From contig CAMFGQ010000094.1 in assembly GCA_945950065.1 (NCBI GenBank), positions 1 to 5,414 of the forward strand: a stretch of DNA of 5,414 bases, read 5' to 3'. The notes under the pieces were generated by a model. It saw only the letters and a list, made by a program, of their open reading frames with translations. It did no database searches and was not told the origin of the DNA. Origin of the DNA: an uncultured Clostridia bacterium (lineage in GTDB: Bacteria; Bacillota; Clostridia; Peptostreptococcales; Acidaminobacteraceae). A program made the translations under genes and the position numbers. Shown piece by piece: positions 1 through 4,403 of the stretch. Numbering within the stretch: position 1 is the stretch's first letter; each line of letters starts with the position of its first letter.

Positions 1-555
1 GACTATCACTATGATGTGATCTCTGCCTTTATCAAGAGCGTTCGTGGATCTGATCCTCAAGCTGCAGTCTACTATCTTGCACAGATGCTTCTTTCTGGTG
101 AAGATCCCAAATTCATCGCAAGGAGACTAGTCATTCTTGCTGCAGAGGATATTGGGTTGGCCGATCCTCAAGCTTTGGTCCTAGCTAATGCTTGTTTTGA
201 TGTGATCCACAAAATTGGAATGCCTGAAGCAAGAATTCCTCTTAGTGAGACAACCATCTATCTCGCTTTGGCAGATAAGAGCAATACCGCTTATCTTGCC
301 ATTGGAGAGGCCTATCGTGCTGTCCGGGAGCAAGGTCCTCAAGGAGTACCTTTACATCTACAGGATGCAACCAAGAAGAAGCTTGGAAAGATTGAAGCGA
401 ATTACCTCTATCCCCATGATGAAGAGACAACCTGGGTTGTTCAGGATTATCTCCCTGAAGCCTTACGGGGCAGTAGTTTTTATCATGGCAAGCAAAACGG
501 AAGAGAAAAAGAGCTTCTAGAGCGATGGGAAAAACGAGTTATGAAGAAAACATAA
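1..555 (+). CDS. rarA: RarA/MgsA replication-associated recombination protein A, C-terminal part (5' end outside window)
   Basis: The reading frame is open from base 1 (first residues DYHYDVISAFIKSVRGSDP) and ends with TAA at 553-555, giving 184 visible residues. Family members are about 420-450 residues, so the N-terminal AAA+ motor with Walker A/B lies upstream of the window. Visible family hallmarks are the HYDVISAFIKSVRGSDP segment, the ARRL-VILAAEDIGLADP segment (about residues 40-57) and the GVPLHLQDA/YLYPHD stretch of the MgsA C-terminal domain. RarA is a clamp-loader-like tetrameric ATPase (WHIP/Mgs1 family) that acts at stalled replication forks with SSB. Because the frame is open at base 1, the GTG at position 16 is an internal valine codon, not the start. 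A candidate terminator follows 84 bp downstream. Identity is confident; the gene is partial only because of the window edge. Confidence 0.96.
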   Translation, partial: DYHYDVISAFIKSVRGSDPQAAVYYLAQMLLSGEDPKFIARRLVILAAEDIGLADPQALVLANACFDVIHKIGMPEARIPLSETTIYLALADKSNTAYLAIGEAYRAVREQGPQGVPLHLQDATKKKLGKIEANYLYPHDEETTWVVQDYLPEALRGSSFYHGKQNGREKELLERWEKRVMKKT

Positions 556-638
556 CATTTATTCTGGAAAGTAGTTTTTAATCCAAAAAGAGTAGGAAGT
601 CTCTAAAATCAAATGAAAGCGAACATTTGAAGCAATGG

Positions 639-673
639 AGGTGAACTAGTTGCATTTGCACAGTTCACCTTTT
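639..673 (+). terminator. Candidate rho-independent terminator of rarA
   Basis: A perfect 9-bp stem is formed by AGGTGAACT (639-647) and AGTTCACCT (662-670), with a 14-nt loop and TTTT at 670-673. The loop contains a self-complementary TGCA-TT-TGCA. The U-tract is short, so termination may be partial. The arm AGTTCACC also recurs at 753-760, so an operator role is an alternative. Confidence 0.6.
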
Positions 674-674
674 A

Positions 675-702
675 TAGTGCTAATTATCTATAATAACCAC
701 TA
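675..702. repeat. 28-bp imperfect palindrome (operator or dif-like site candidate)
   Basis: Arms TAGTGCTAATTA (675-686) and TAATAACCACTA (691-702) are inverted copies matching at 10 of 12 positions around a 4-bp centre, TCTA. A TATAAT hexamer (689-694) lies in the centre, but it has only a weak -35 upstream. The size and symmetry fit a dimeric repressor operator or a recombinase site. The sequence alone does not decide which. Confidence 0.5.
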
Positions 703-745
703 AATATTGATTATATATAAAAGTTCAGAGTATCCATCCTTTACT

Positions 746-775
746 ATAACAAAGTTCACCGAAATATGTTACAAT
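746..775 (+). promoter_or_regulatory. Candidate promoter for the lipoprotein gene
   Basis: The -10 TACAAT (770-775, 5 of 6 to consensus) is preceded by TGT (767-769), making an extended -10. A weak -35, ATAACA (746-751, 4 of 6), lies 18 bp upstream. Transcription would begin near 782, giving a leader of about 100 nt. The repeated motif AGTTCACC (753-760) sits inside the spacer, where a bound regulator would block RNA polymerase. Confidence 0.45.
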
Positions 776-850
776 ATAGATAATCATTTTTCGTCAAATG
801 GGGGAGATTCCTAATAGGTTTCAACTATCCAAAGACTTGTCAGGCTGATT

Positions 851-880
851 TTCCTTCTGCTAGACTGATTTTAGGAGGAA
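851..880 (+). promoter_or_regulatory. Hairpin that would sequester the lipoprotein Shine-Dalgarno site
   Basis: TTCCTTCT (851-858) can pair with AGGAGGAA (873-880) in RNA: 8 bp including one G-U pair, with a 14-nt loop. The right arm contains the whole AGGAGG (873-878), which sits 5 nt before the ATG at 884. This could lower or condition translation. Purine-rich binding sites often find chance partners, so support is modest. Confidence 0.35.
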
Positions 881-883
881 GTC

Positions 884-1351
884 ATGAAATGGATCTGTTT
901 GTTCTTGGTGGTTATCCTTATGATGGGATGCACACAAGTTGAACTCTATGATGAATACAATAAAAAATGGAATCTTGATTTACAACGACCACTTGAAGCA
1001 ATTCCTGGTCAGCTTGTAACGTCCAGCAATATTCCTAGAGGTCCAGAGAATTTTGACTTATACCTCCAATATAACGCTGTAGGAGACTTCTCAGAAAAAA
1101 GCTTCTGGATAGACCTAGGAGACGAAGAGCGTCATCAACTGATTAGCGATCTTTCAAAGGCACATGGTACCAAGGGTGTAACGGCGGAAGGCAATCGTAA
1201 AGAACTTGAGGACTTATTGGGGATCGATCTGGGACCACAGTGTAAGGCATTTATCAAACAACAATACAGACAGGGACTCATGGAACGGATCATTTTGCTA
1301 CAGAGTACTGAAGGAGCTAAAATCTATCTAATCCATCTCATTGATAACTAA
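884..1351 (+). CDS. Putative lipoprotein of unknown function
   Basis: I do not recognise this 155-residue protein. It starts at an ATG with an ideal AGGAGG at 873-878 (5-nt spacing). The N-terminus is a short lipoprotein signal: a K2, a hydrophobic stretch at residues 3-14, and a lipobox LMMGC with the lipidated cysteine at C16. Methionine at the -3 position is acceptable but less common than Leu, Val or Ile. The mature part (about 139 residues) is polar and mixed charge, with no repeats or transmembrane segment. It would be anchored on the outer face of the cytoplasmic membrane. A second cysteine lies near residue 120 (GPQCKAF). It stands alone between rarA and the DUF2284-like/recombinase operon, with its own candidate promoter upstream and a new promoter immediately after it, so it is probably monocistronic. 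It is convincingly coding because start, ribosome binding site and signal agree. Confidence 0.85.
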   Translation: MKWICLFLVVILMMGCTQVELYDEYNKKWNLDLQRPLEAIPGQLVTSSNIPRGPENFDLYLQYNAVGDFSEKSFWIDLGDEERHQLISDLSKAHGTKGVTAEGNRKELEDLLGIDLGPQCKAFIKQQYRQGLMERIILLQSTEGAKIYLIHLIDN

Positions 1352-1375
1352 CTAATAACTGAAGGAATGAATAAG

Positions 1376-1404
1376 AGGAGAAGTTGACAGATCTAGCTTC
1401 TCCT
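1376..1404. repeat. Inverted repeat AGGAGAAG / CTTCTCCT
   Basis: Arms at 1376-1383 and 1397-1404 are a perfect 8-bp inverted repeat with a 13-nt loop, 24 bp after the lipoprotein stop codon. No T-run follows (GATATAG), so it is a poor intrinsic terminator. It overlaps the promoter at 1384-1412, covering its -35 and most of its spacer. Confidence 0.5.
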
Positions 1405-1422
1405 GATATAGTTAAGTCAACT
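1382..1422. repeat. Inverted repeat AGTTGAC / GTCAACT flanking the promoter core
   Basis: Perfect 7-bp arms at 1382-1388 and 1416-1422 are separated by 27 bp. The left arm includes most of the -35 and the right arm covers the expected transcription start. Centre-to-centre spacing is 34 bp. This could be a two-site operator. It shares bases with the inverted repeat at 1376-1404, so the two could form alternative structures. Confidence 0.4.
1384..1412 (+). promoter_or_regulatory. Strong sigma-A type promoter for the DUF2284-like/recombinase operon
   Basis: A perfect -35 TTGACA (1384-1389), a 17-bp spacer, and -10 TATAGT (1407-1412, 5 of 6) preceded by TGA (1404-1406), an extended -10. Transcription should start near 1419. 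That leaves a leader of about 45 nt before the ATG at 1465 and makes the upstream ATG at 1432 an unlikely start, as it has no ribosome binding site. Confidence 0.8.
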
Positions 1423-1464
1423 ATTCCTTAAATGTATATTTTGGGAAGTATTGGAGGAGTTTTC

Positions 1465-1992
1465 ATGAAATTACGACTTGTGAACCGTGATGCCTTGATG
1501 GATACCTGTTTTAGGCCCGACAAAGTCATCGAATACTGTGAGTCCTGTCATCACTACAACATGCACTTTGCTTGCCCCCATCACAACTTCAGTATGGCAG
1601 CTTTCCTCAGACCCTATCCCTATGTACTCCTAGTTAGTCATCAACCCCCAGGTAAACTAGATGAATACTTTTACTGGCGTGATTTAATTGATCCACTTCT
1701 TCTCAGTTATGAAGCTGAACTGGATGGCCTGAGTCTTGTAGCTGGTAGCTGCAGAAACTGTGATACATGTTATGACAAAGGTGCCAGTCGGTGTACTCAC
1801 CCTAAACTGCTACGCTATAGTTTTGAAAGCTTAGGTTTTGAAGTGAGTTGTATCCTTGAGGAATACTTTGATGAGAAGCTCCTCTTTCAACCTGAGCGAC
1901 TCCATCTGCTCTATGGGATGCTCTTAAAAGATCGTCCTGATACAGTGAGCATGATGAATCTGGAAGGAGGTTTACGTGGATTATCGGATTAA
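1465..1992 (+). CDS. DUF2284-like cysteine-rich putative metal-binding (Fe-S) protein
   Basis: This 175-residue protein has two cysteine clusters resembling the DUF2284 'predicted metal-binding' family. The first is C25-x2-C28-x8-C37 followed by PHH. The second is GSC96-x2-C99-x2-C102-x7-C110 followed by HP. C15 and C129 are additional. The C-x2-C-x2-C pattern suggests a ferredoxin-like cluster or zinc site; this is inference, since the family is not well characterised. No signal peptide or membrane segment is seen, so it is probably cytosolic. I chose the ATG at 1465 because GGAGG (1453-1457) lies 7 nt upstream; an in-frame ATG at 1432 would add 11 residues without a binding site. The last 17 bp overlap the recombinase gene, and the recombinase's AAGGAGG lies inside this coding sequence, so the two are co-transcribed and probably translationally coupled. 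The substrate or partner cannot be read from the sequence. Confidence 0.8.
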   Translation: MKLRLVNRDALMDTCFRPDKVIEYCESCHHYNMHFACPHHNFSMAAFLRPYPYVLLVSHQPPGKLDEYFYWRDLIDPLLLSYEAELDGLSLVAGSCRNCDTCYDKGASRCTHPKLLRYSFESLGFEVSCILEEYFDEKLLFQPERLHLLYGMLLKDRPDTVSMMNLEGGLRGLSD

Positions 1993-3073
1993 CACAAAAA
2001 GTGGTAAACCAGAACAACTGCTTCGTGAAGAAATTGAGATGCAGAAGTCTCTAAAGGACATTGAGCTTCGTATGCCTCTTTTTATGCGTGATTACTTTAT
2101 TTTCCTACGAGGTAGTGTCTCCCCTGCTACAGCCTTAGCCTATGCTGGTGACCTTGAGTTTTTCTTTACTTACCTTCTAACAGAGACCCGTTTCTCAAAG
2201 GCTGAGAAGATGAAAGATCTGACTTTAGAAGAGCTCAATCAGCTACGTGCTCGGGATTTAAATGAATTTATCGGAGACTATTGTAGGCGTTATTATAAAG
2301 AAATTGATGGTCAGATGCATGTTTTCGAGAATAACAACACCAGTCTTGCTCGTAAACGCTCCAGTCTCTCCTCTCTCTTTCGCTTCCTATATCGTAATGA
2401 ACAACTGAGTGAAGATTTAAGTGGTGGATTAAACCCCATACGTATGCCTAAACCACAACCAGATGCCATCAAGAGACTCCATGAAGACGAAATACTGGAT
2501 TTACTGCATATTGTGGAGACTGGTGAAGGTCTTAGTGATCGAGAGCGCATCTACTGGGAAAAAACACGCTACCGTGATCGTGCTATACTCCTTTTCTTTA
2601 TTACCTATGGCCTTCGCCTGCGTGAGCTTGCTAATCTAGATCTCTCTAGTTTTCATTTCGGTCGTAAAGAGTTTACCGTCTACCGTAAGCGAGATAAAGC
2701 TTCAACACTACCACTCAATGAAACCACTGAAAAAGCCCTGGAAGAGTATCTTCAGCTAGAGCGTGGTGAAGCACTGGATGATGCCCTGTTCCTGTCTCTG
2801 CAGGGACGTAGGATTACCCAAAGGGCCATTCGGGACCTGGTAAAGAAGTATACAGCACTTGCTATGAAGACGACACGTTCCCAGGGCTACAGCCCTCATA
2901 AGCTTCGCGCTACAGCAGCCAGTACACTGATTGAACGGGGCTTTAGTATCTATGATGTGCAGCAGCTTATGGATCATGACAATGTCACTACAACCCAGCT
3001 CTATGCTGCACCACGAAAGAATGTAAAAGAAGACATCATCATGAACTTTGAATTGGATCCAGATGCCAAATAG
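1976..3073 (+). CDS. Tyrosine recombinase, Xer family (XerS-like architecture)
   Basis: This 365-residue site-specific recombinase has the full catalytic set: R214 (YGLRLREL), probable K238, H308 and R311 (SPHKLR), H334 (LMDHDN) and nucleophile Y343 (TTTQLY). The N-terminal SAM-like DNA-binding domain spans about residues 32-148, followed by the catalytic domain from about 165. XerC/XerD are about 300 residues. The greater length, the 30-residue N-terminal lead, the RMPLFMRDYF opening and the insert before the first catalytic arginine (about 180-200) resemble streptococcal XerS (about 356 residues), which resolves chromosome dimers alone at difSL. The start is GTG at 1976, with AAGGAGG at 1964-1970; an ATG at 2039 has no such site. 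It overlaps the DUF2284-like gene by 17 bp and shares its promoter. Chromosome dimer resolution is the leading role. An integrase of a mobile element is less likely because no attachment repeats or phage genes are seen. Confidence 0.92.
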   Translation: MDYRINTKSGKPEQLLREEIEMQKSLKDIELRMPLFMRDYFIFLRGSVSPATALAYAGDLEFFFTYLLTETRFSKAEKMKDLTLEELNQLRARDLNEFIGDYCRRYYKEIDGQMHVFENNNTSLARKRSSLSSLFRFLYRNEQLSEDLSGGLNPIRMPKPQPDAIKRLHEDEILDLLHIVETGEGLSDRERIYWEKTRYRDRAILLFFITYGLRLRELANLDLSSFHFGRKEFTVYRKRDKASTLPLNETTEKALEEYLQLERGEALDDALFLSLQGRRITQRAIRDLVKKYTALAMKTTRSQGYSPHKLRATAASTLIERGFSIYDVQQLMDHDNVTTTQLYAAPRKNVKEDIIMNFELDPDAK

Positions 3074-3093
3074 AGAGCTTTTAAAGCTCTCTA
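3071..3093. terminator. Bidirectional hairpin shared by two convergent genes
   Basis: A perfect inverted repeat, TAGAGAGCTTT (3071-3081) and AAAGCTCTCTA (3083-3093), can form a 10-bp stem with a 3-nt loop. Its outermost triplets are the TAG stop codons of the recombinase (3071-3073, +) and of the LysM gene (3091-3093, -). U-tracts beyond the stem are poor on both strands (TTCATG; TTTGGC), so termination may be weak or the hairpin may protect 3' ends. Confidence 0.65.
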
Positions 3094-3399
3094 TTCATGT
3101 GCAGTTAAATTCAAATTATCAACAGGTACCTGTAAACGTTGACCTGGATAGATAAGATCATCTCGAAGTCCATTTATTTGCTTAATGGTATAAATCAGTT
3201 CACGTGGGTTCTCTGGAGACATTTTTTCTGCTAAGGTCCACAGTGTATCTCCCGTTGCGATGGTAATGGTGGCAGTGCTCATTGGTTCGGGAAGTGTAAC
3301 AATGGCCTCTTCCCTAGGCATATAAACATAAACAGCACCAATGAGAAGTAAAAGTACAAGGATTCGACTGATGAATTTATAAGGATTGATGATTTTCAT
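3091..3399 (-). CDS. yneA: YneA-like SOS-induced cell-division inhibitor (membrane-anchored LysM protein)
   Basis: This 102-residue protein has a short basic cytosolic N-terminus, one transmembrane helix at about residues 11-27, a short linker, and one LysM domain at about 44-92 (opening ITIATGDTLWTLAEKM, closing YPGQRLQVP). That is the size and layout of Bacillus subtilis YneA (about 105 residues), which blocks late divisome assembly during the SOS response. LysM would face the cell wall and bind peptidoglycan. The start ATG has GGGAGG at 3405-3410. Regulation supports the call: a near-perfect LexA box lies inside the promoter spacer and a second one covers the transcription start (3410-3451). 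Unlike B. subtilis, lexA is not the divergent neighbour; an ABC operon terminator lies upstream and the recombinase gene converges downstream. A generic LysM protein is the alternative, but the two SOS boxes make YneA more likely. Confidence 0.78.
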   Translation of the reverse strand: MKIINPYKFISRILVLLLLIGAVYVYMPREEAIVTLPEPMSTATITIATGDTLWTLAEKMSPENPRELIYTIKQINGLRDDLIYPGQRLQVPVDNLNLTAHE

Positions 3400-3409
3400 A
3401 TTGACCTCC

Positions 3410-3423
3410 CAAACATTTGTTCT
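3410..3423 (-). promoter_or_regulatory. Second LexA (DinR) box, over the transcription start and next to the RBS
   Basis: On the minus strand this reads AGAACAAATGTTTG, matching 12 of 14 positions of the Bacillus SOS-box consensus CGAACRNRYGTTYC, as I recall it. It begins around the predicted transcription start (about 3423) and abuts the Shine-Dalgarno GGGAGG (3405-3410). Its centre is 28 bp from that of the upstream box. Confidence 0.65.
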
Positions 3424-3429
3424 ATATAT

Positions 3430-3458
3430 AAGATATCAGAACGTATGTTCGGTGTCAA
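3430..3458 (-). promoter_or_regulatory. Promoter of the YneA-like gene
   Basis: On the minus strand: a perfect -35 TTGACA (3458-3453), a 17-bp spacer, and -10 TATCTT (3435-3430, 4 of 6) preceded by TGA, an extended -10. The start of transcription should be near 3423, about 24 nt before the ATG. The primary LexA box fills the spacer, so LexA binding would exclude RNA polymerase. Confidence 0.75.
3438..3451 (-). promoter_or_regulatory. Primary LexA (DinR) SOS box
   Basis: On the minus strand this reads CGAACATACGTTCT, 13 of 14 to the Bacillus consensus CGAACRNRYGTTYC, with perfect GAAC-N4-GTTC symmetry (3439-3450). It lies between the -35 and -10 of the YneA-like gene promoter, the classic repressing position. 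Confidence 0.88.
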
Positions 3459-3469
3459 GCTTAATCCCA

Positions 3470-3510
3470 TATTTAGTTGAATAATTATATAAGAAAGTGC
3501 CAACTAAATA
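3470..3510. repeat. 10-bp inverted repeat with 21-bp spacer upstream of the SOS promoter
   Basis: TATTTAGTTG (3470-3479) and CAACTAAATA (3501-3510) are perfect inverted copies. The element lies 12 bp upstream of the -35 of the YneA-like gene and touches the terminator at 3510-3545. The spacer is AT-rich and holds a weakly dif-like string (see findings). Function is unknown. Confidence 0.5.
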
Positions 3511-3545
3511 AGCCCCCTTGATATCTCTTAGATTCAAAAGGGCTT
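3510..3545 (-). terminator. Terminator of the FecCD/ATPase ABC operon
   Basis: As minus-strand RNA, AAGCCCUUUUG (from 3545-3535) pairs with CAAGGGGGCUU (from 3520-3510): an 11-bp stem with two G-U pairs, a 14-nt loop and the U-rich tail AUUUAGUU. As plus-strand RNA the same two positions become C-A mismatches, which points to leftward transcription. It lies about 80 bp beyond the ATPase stop and would protect the SOS promoter downstream from read-through. Confidence 0.7.
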
Positions 3546-3626
3546 TTAATCTTTATTTTTCAATGCTTTAGAGGATTTTTATATTCTGAAAATCTACCTT
3601 GATTTTAGTCTATCCCAGTGTGATTC

Positions 3627-4403
3627 TCACTTTTTCCCCTCAAACTCCAACCAACGTCCATAGGATTCTATCATAAACTCCACCACATCAAGACCATAGA
3701 TGGATTTAAGAAAAGCAGGCGTAATCAGATCCTTTGCCTTACCAAAACCGATTAATTTCCCCTCTTTCATAAAGAGAAGATTGTCCGTAAGCTCCATAGC
3801 CAGGTTGATATCATGGAAAACACCTATGGCAACATGGTCTTCTTTTGAAGCCCACTTTTTAATCTGTCCTACCATATCCAATTGATAGTGCATATCCATA
3901 TGATTGGTGGGCTCATCTAGAAGAATGATCTTAGGTTCCTGAACCATGGTATGGGCAAGGAATACCCGCTGGATTTGTCCTCCAGACAATTGGTTCAATG
4001 TTTTCTTTCTGATTTCTAGCAGATTGAGCTTCGCCATGACCTCTTCAACATGGTCATAATCTTTCTTCTGAGGTTTACCAAAAAAGTTGTCACGAATGGA
4101 AAGATAGCGTCCCATCATAACGGTTTCTTCTATACTAAAAGGAAAACTGATGGTGGACAATTGGCTCATCATGGCGATGCGTGCAGCGATTTCTTTTCGC
4201 TTCATGTCTTTTAGGGGCATATTGTCGACAAAGATATTTCCTTCATAGGGCAAAAGACCTGCTATGGCACGTAGCAGGGTAGTCTTGCCACAGCTATTAG
4301 GGCCAATAATGGCTAAACTCTCCCCTCTCTCTAGAGTAAAGTTAATATCTTGAACAACAAAGCGTCCATTGTATCCAGCCGATAGATGTTCTACTTTAAG
4401 CAC
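3627..4403 (-). CDS. Iron-siderophore/heme/cobalamin-type ABC importer ATPase (FecE/FhuC/BtuD family)
   Basis: This 258-residue cytoplasmic ATPase powers the adjacent FecCD permease. Visible motifs: Walker A GPNSCGKTT (34-42), Q-loop Q81, signature LSGGQ (139-143), Walker B IILLDE (159-164, catalytic E164), D-loop around 167-170, and H-loop H197 (GVFHDIN). The length and the SFPFSIEETVMMGRY segment fit the FeCT family (FhuC, FecE, BtuD). I chose GTG at 4401-4403 because the family N-terminus MLKVEHLSAGY starts there and GAGGT (4411-4415) lies 7 nt upstream. The frame stays open further upstream, but that stretch is antisense-overlapped or out-of-frame permease sequence with no ABC homology. 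The start overlaps the permease stop by 8 bp (GTGCTTAA), implying translational coupling. The substrate cannot be decided from the ATPase alone. Confidence 0.93.
   Translation of the reverse strand: MLKVEHLSAGYNGRFVVQDINFTLERGESLAIIGPNSCGKTTLLRAIAGLLPYEGNIFVDNMPLKDMKRKEIAARIAMMSQLSTISFPFSIEETVMMGRYLSIRDNFFGKPQKKDYDHVEEVMAKLNLLEIRKKTLNQLSGGQIQRVFLAHTMVQEPKIILLDEPTNHMDMHYQLDMVGQIKKWASKEDHVAIGVFHDINLAMELTDNLLFMKEGKLIGFGKAKDLITPAFLKSIYGLDVVEFMIESYGRWLEFEGKK
4396..4403 (-). other. 8-bp gene overlap GTGCTTAA (translational coupling)
   Basis: The ATPase start GTG and the permease stop TAA share 8 bp on the minus strand. The ATPase ribosome binding site (GAGGT, 4411-4415) lies within the permease coding sequence, so ribosomes finishing the permease can restart on the ATPase. 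Confidence 0.75.

Larger units (their letters stand above)
556..883. other. Intergenic region (328 bp) rich in inverted repeats
   Basis: No gene with coding support is seen between rarA and the lipoprotein gene. In order it holds a perfect 7-bp inverted repeat (TCAAATG 609-615 / CATTTGA 624-630), the candidate rarA terminator (639-673), an imperfect 28-bp palindrome (675-702), AT-rich DNA, a candidate extended -10 promoter (746-775) and a leader of about 100 nt ending in a hairpin over the Shine-Dalgarno site (851-880). The string AGTTCA recurs at 662-667, 722-727 and 753-758; the first and third copies continue as AGTTCACC. The function of these repeats is unknown. Confidence 0.6.

Noticed and set aside
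620..631. LexA-like half site CGAAC in the rarA downstream region
   Set aside because: The right half reads GAAG instead of GTTC, so the dyad symmetry is absent.
664..694. Promoter TTCACC-N19-TATAAT
   Set aside because: The spacer is too long, the -35 is weak and no gene follows closely; the TATAAT is better seen as part of the palindrome.
798..848. A 16-codon ORF (ATG at 798, TGA at 846) in the lipoprotein leader
   Set aside because: No Shine-Dalgarno upstream and no recognisable leader-peptide pattern; expected by chance.
1432..1464. Upstream ATG extending the DUF2284-like protein by 11 residues
   Set aside because: It lies about 13 nt after the predicted transcription start with no ribosome binding site, whereas GGAGG precedes the ATG at 1465.
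2311..2550. Antisense ORFs inside the recombinase, DUF2284-like, rarA and permease genes
   Set aside because: They lack ribosome binding sites and recognisable domains and lie wholly or largely opposite or out of frame with well-supported genes.
1976..3073. Reading the recombinase as an integrase of a mobile element
   Set aside because: No att repeats, tRNA, transposase or phage genes are visible, and the neighbours are chromosomal housekeeping genes.
3589..3606. Small hairpin AAAATC / GATTTT after the ATPase stop
   Set aside because: An AT-rich 6-bp stem without a following T-run in the right direction; the stem at 3510-3545 is a far better terminator.
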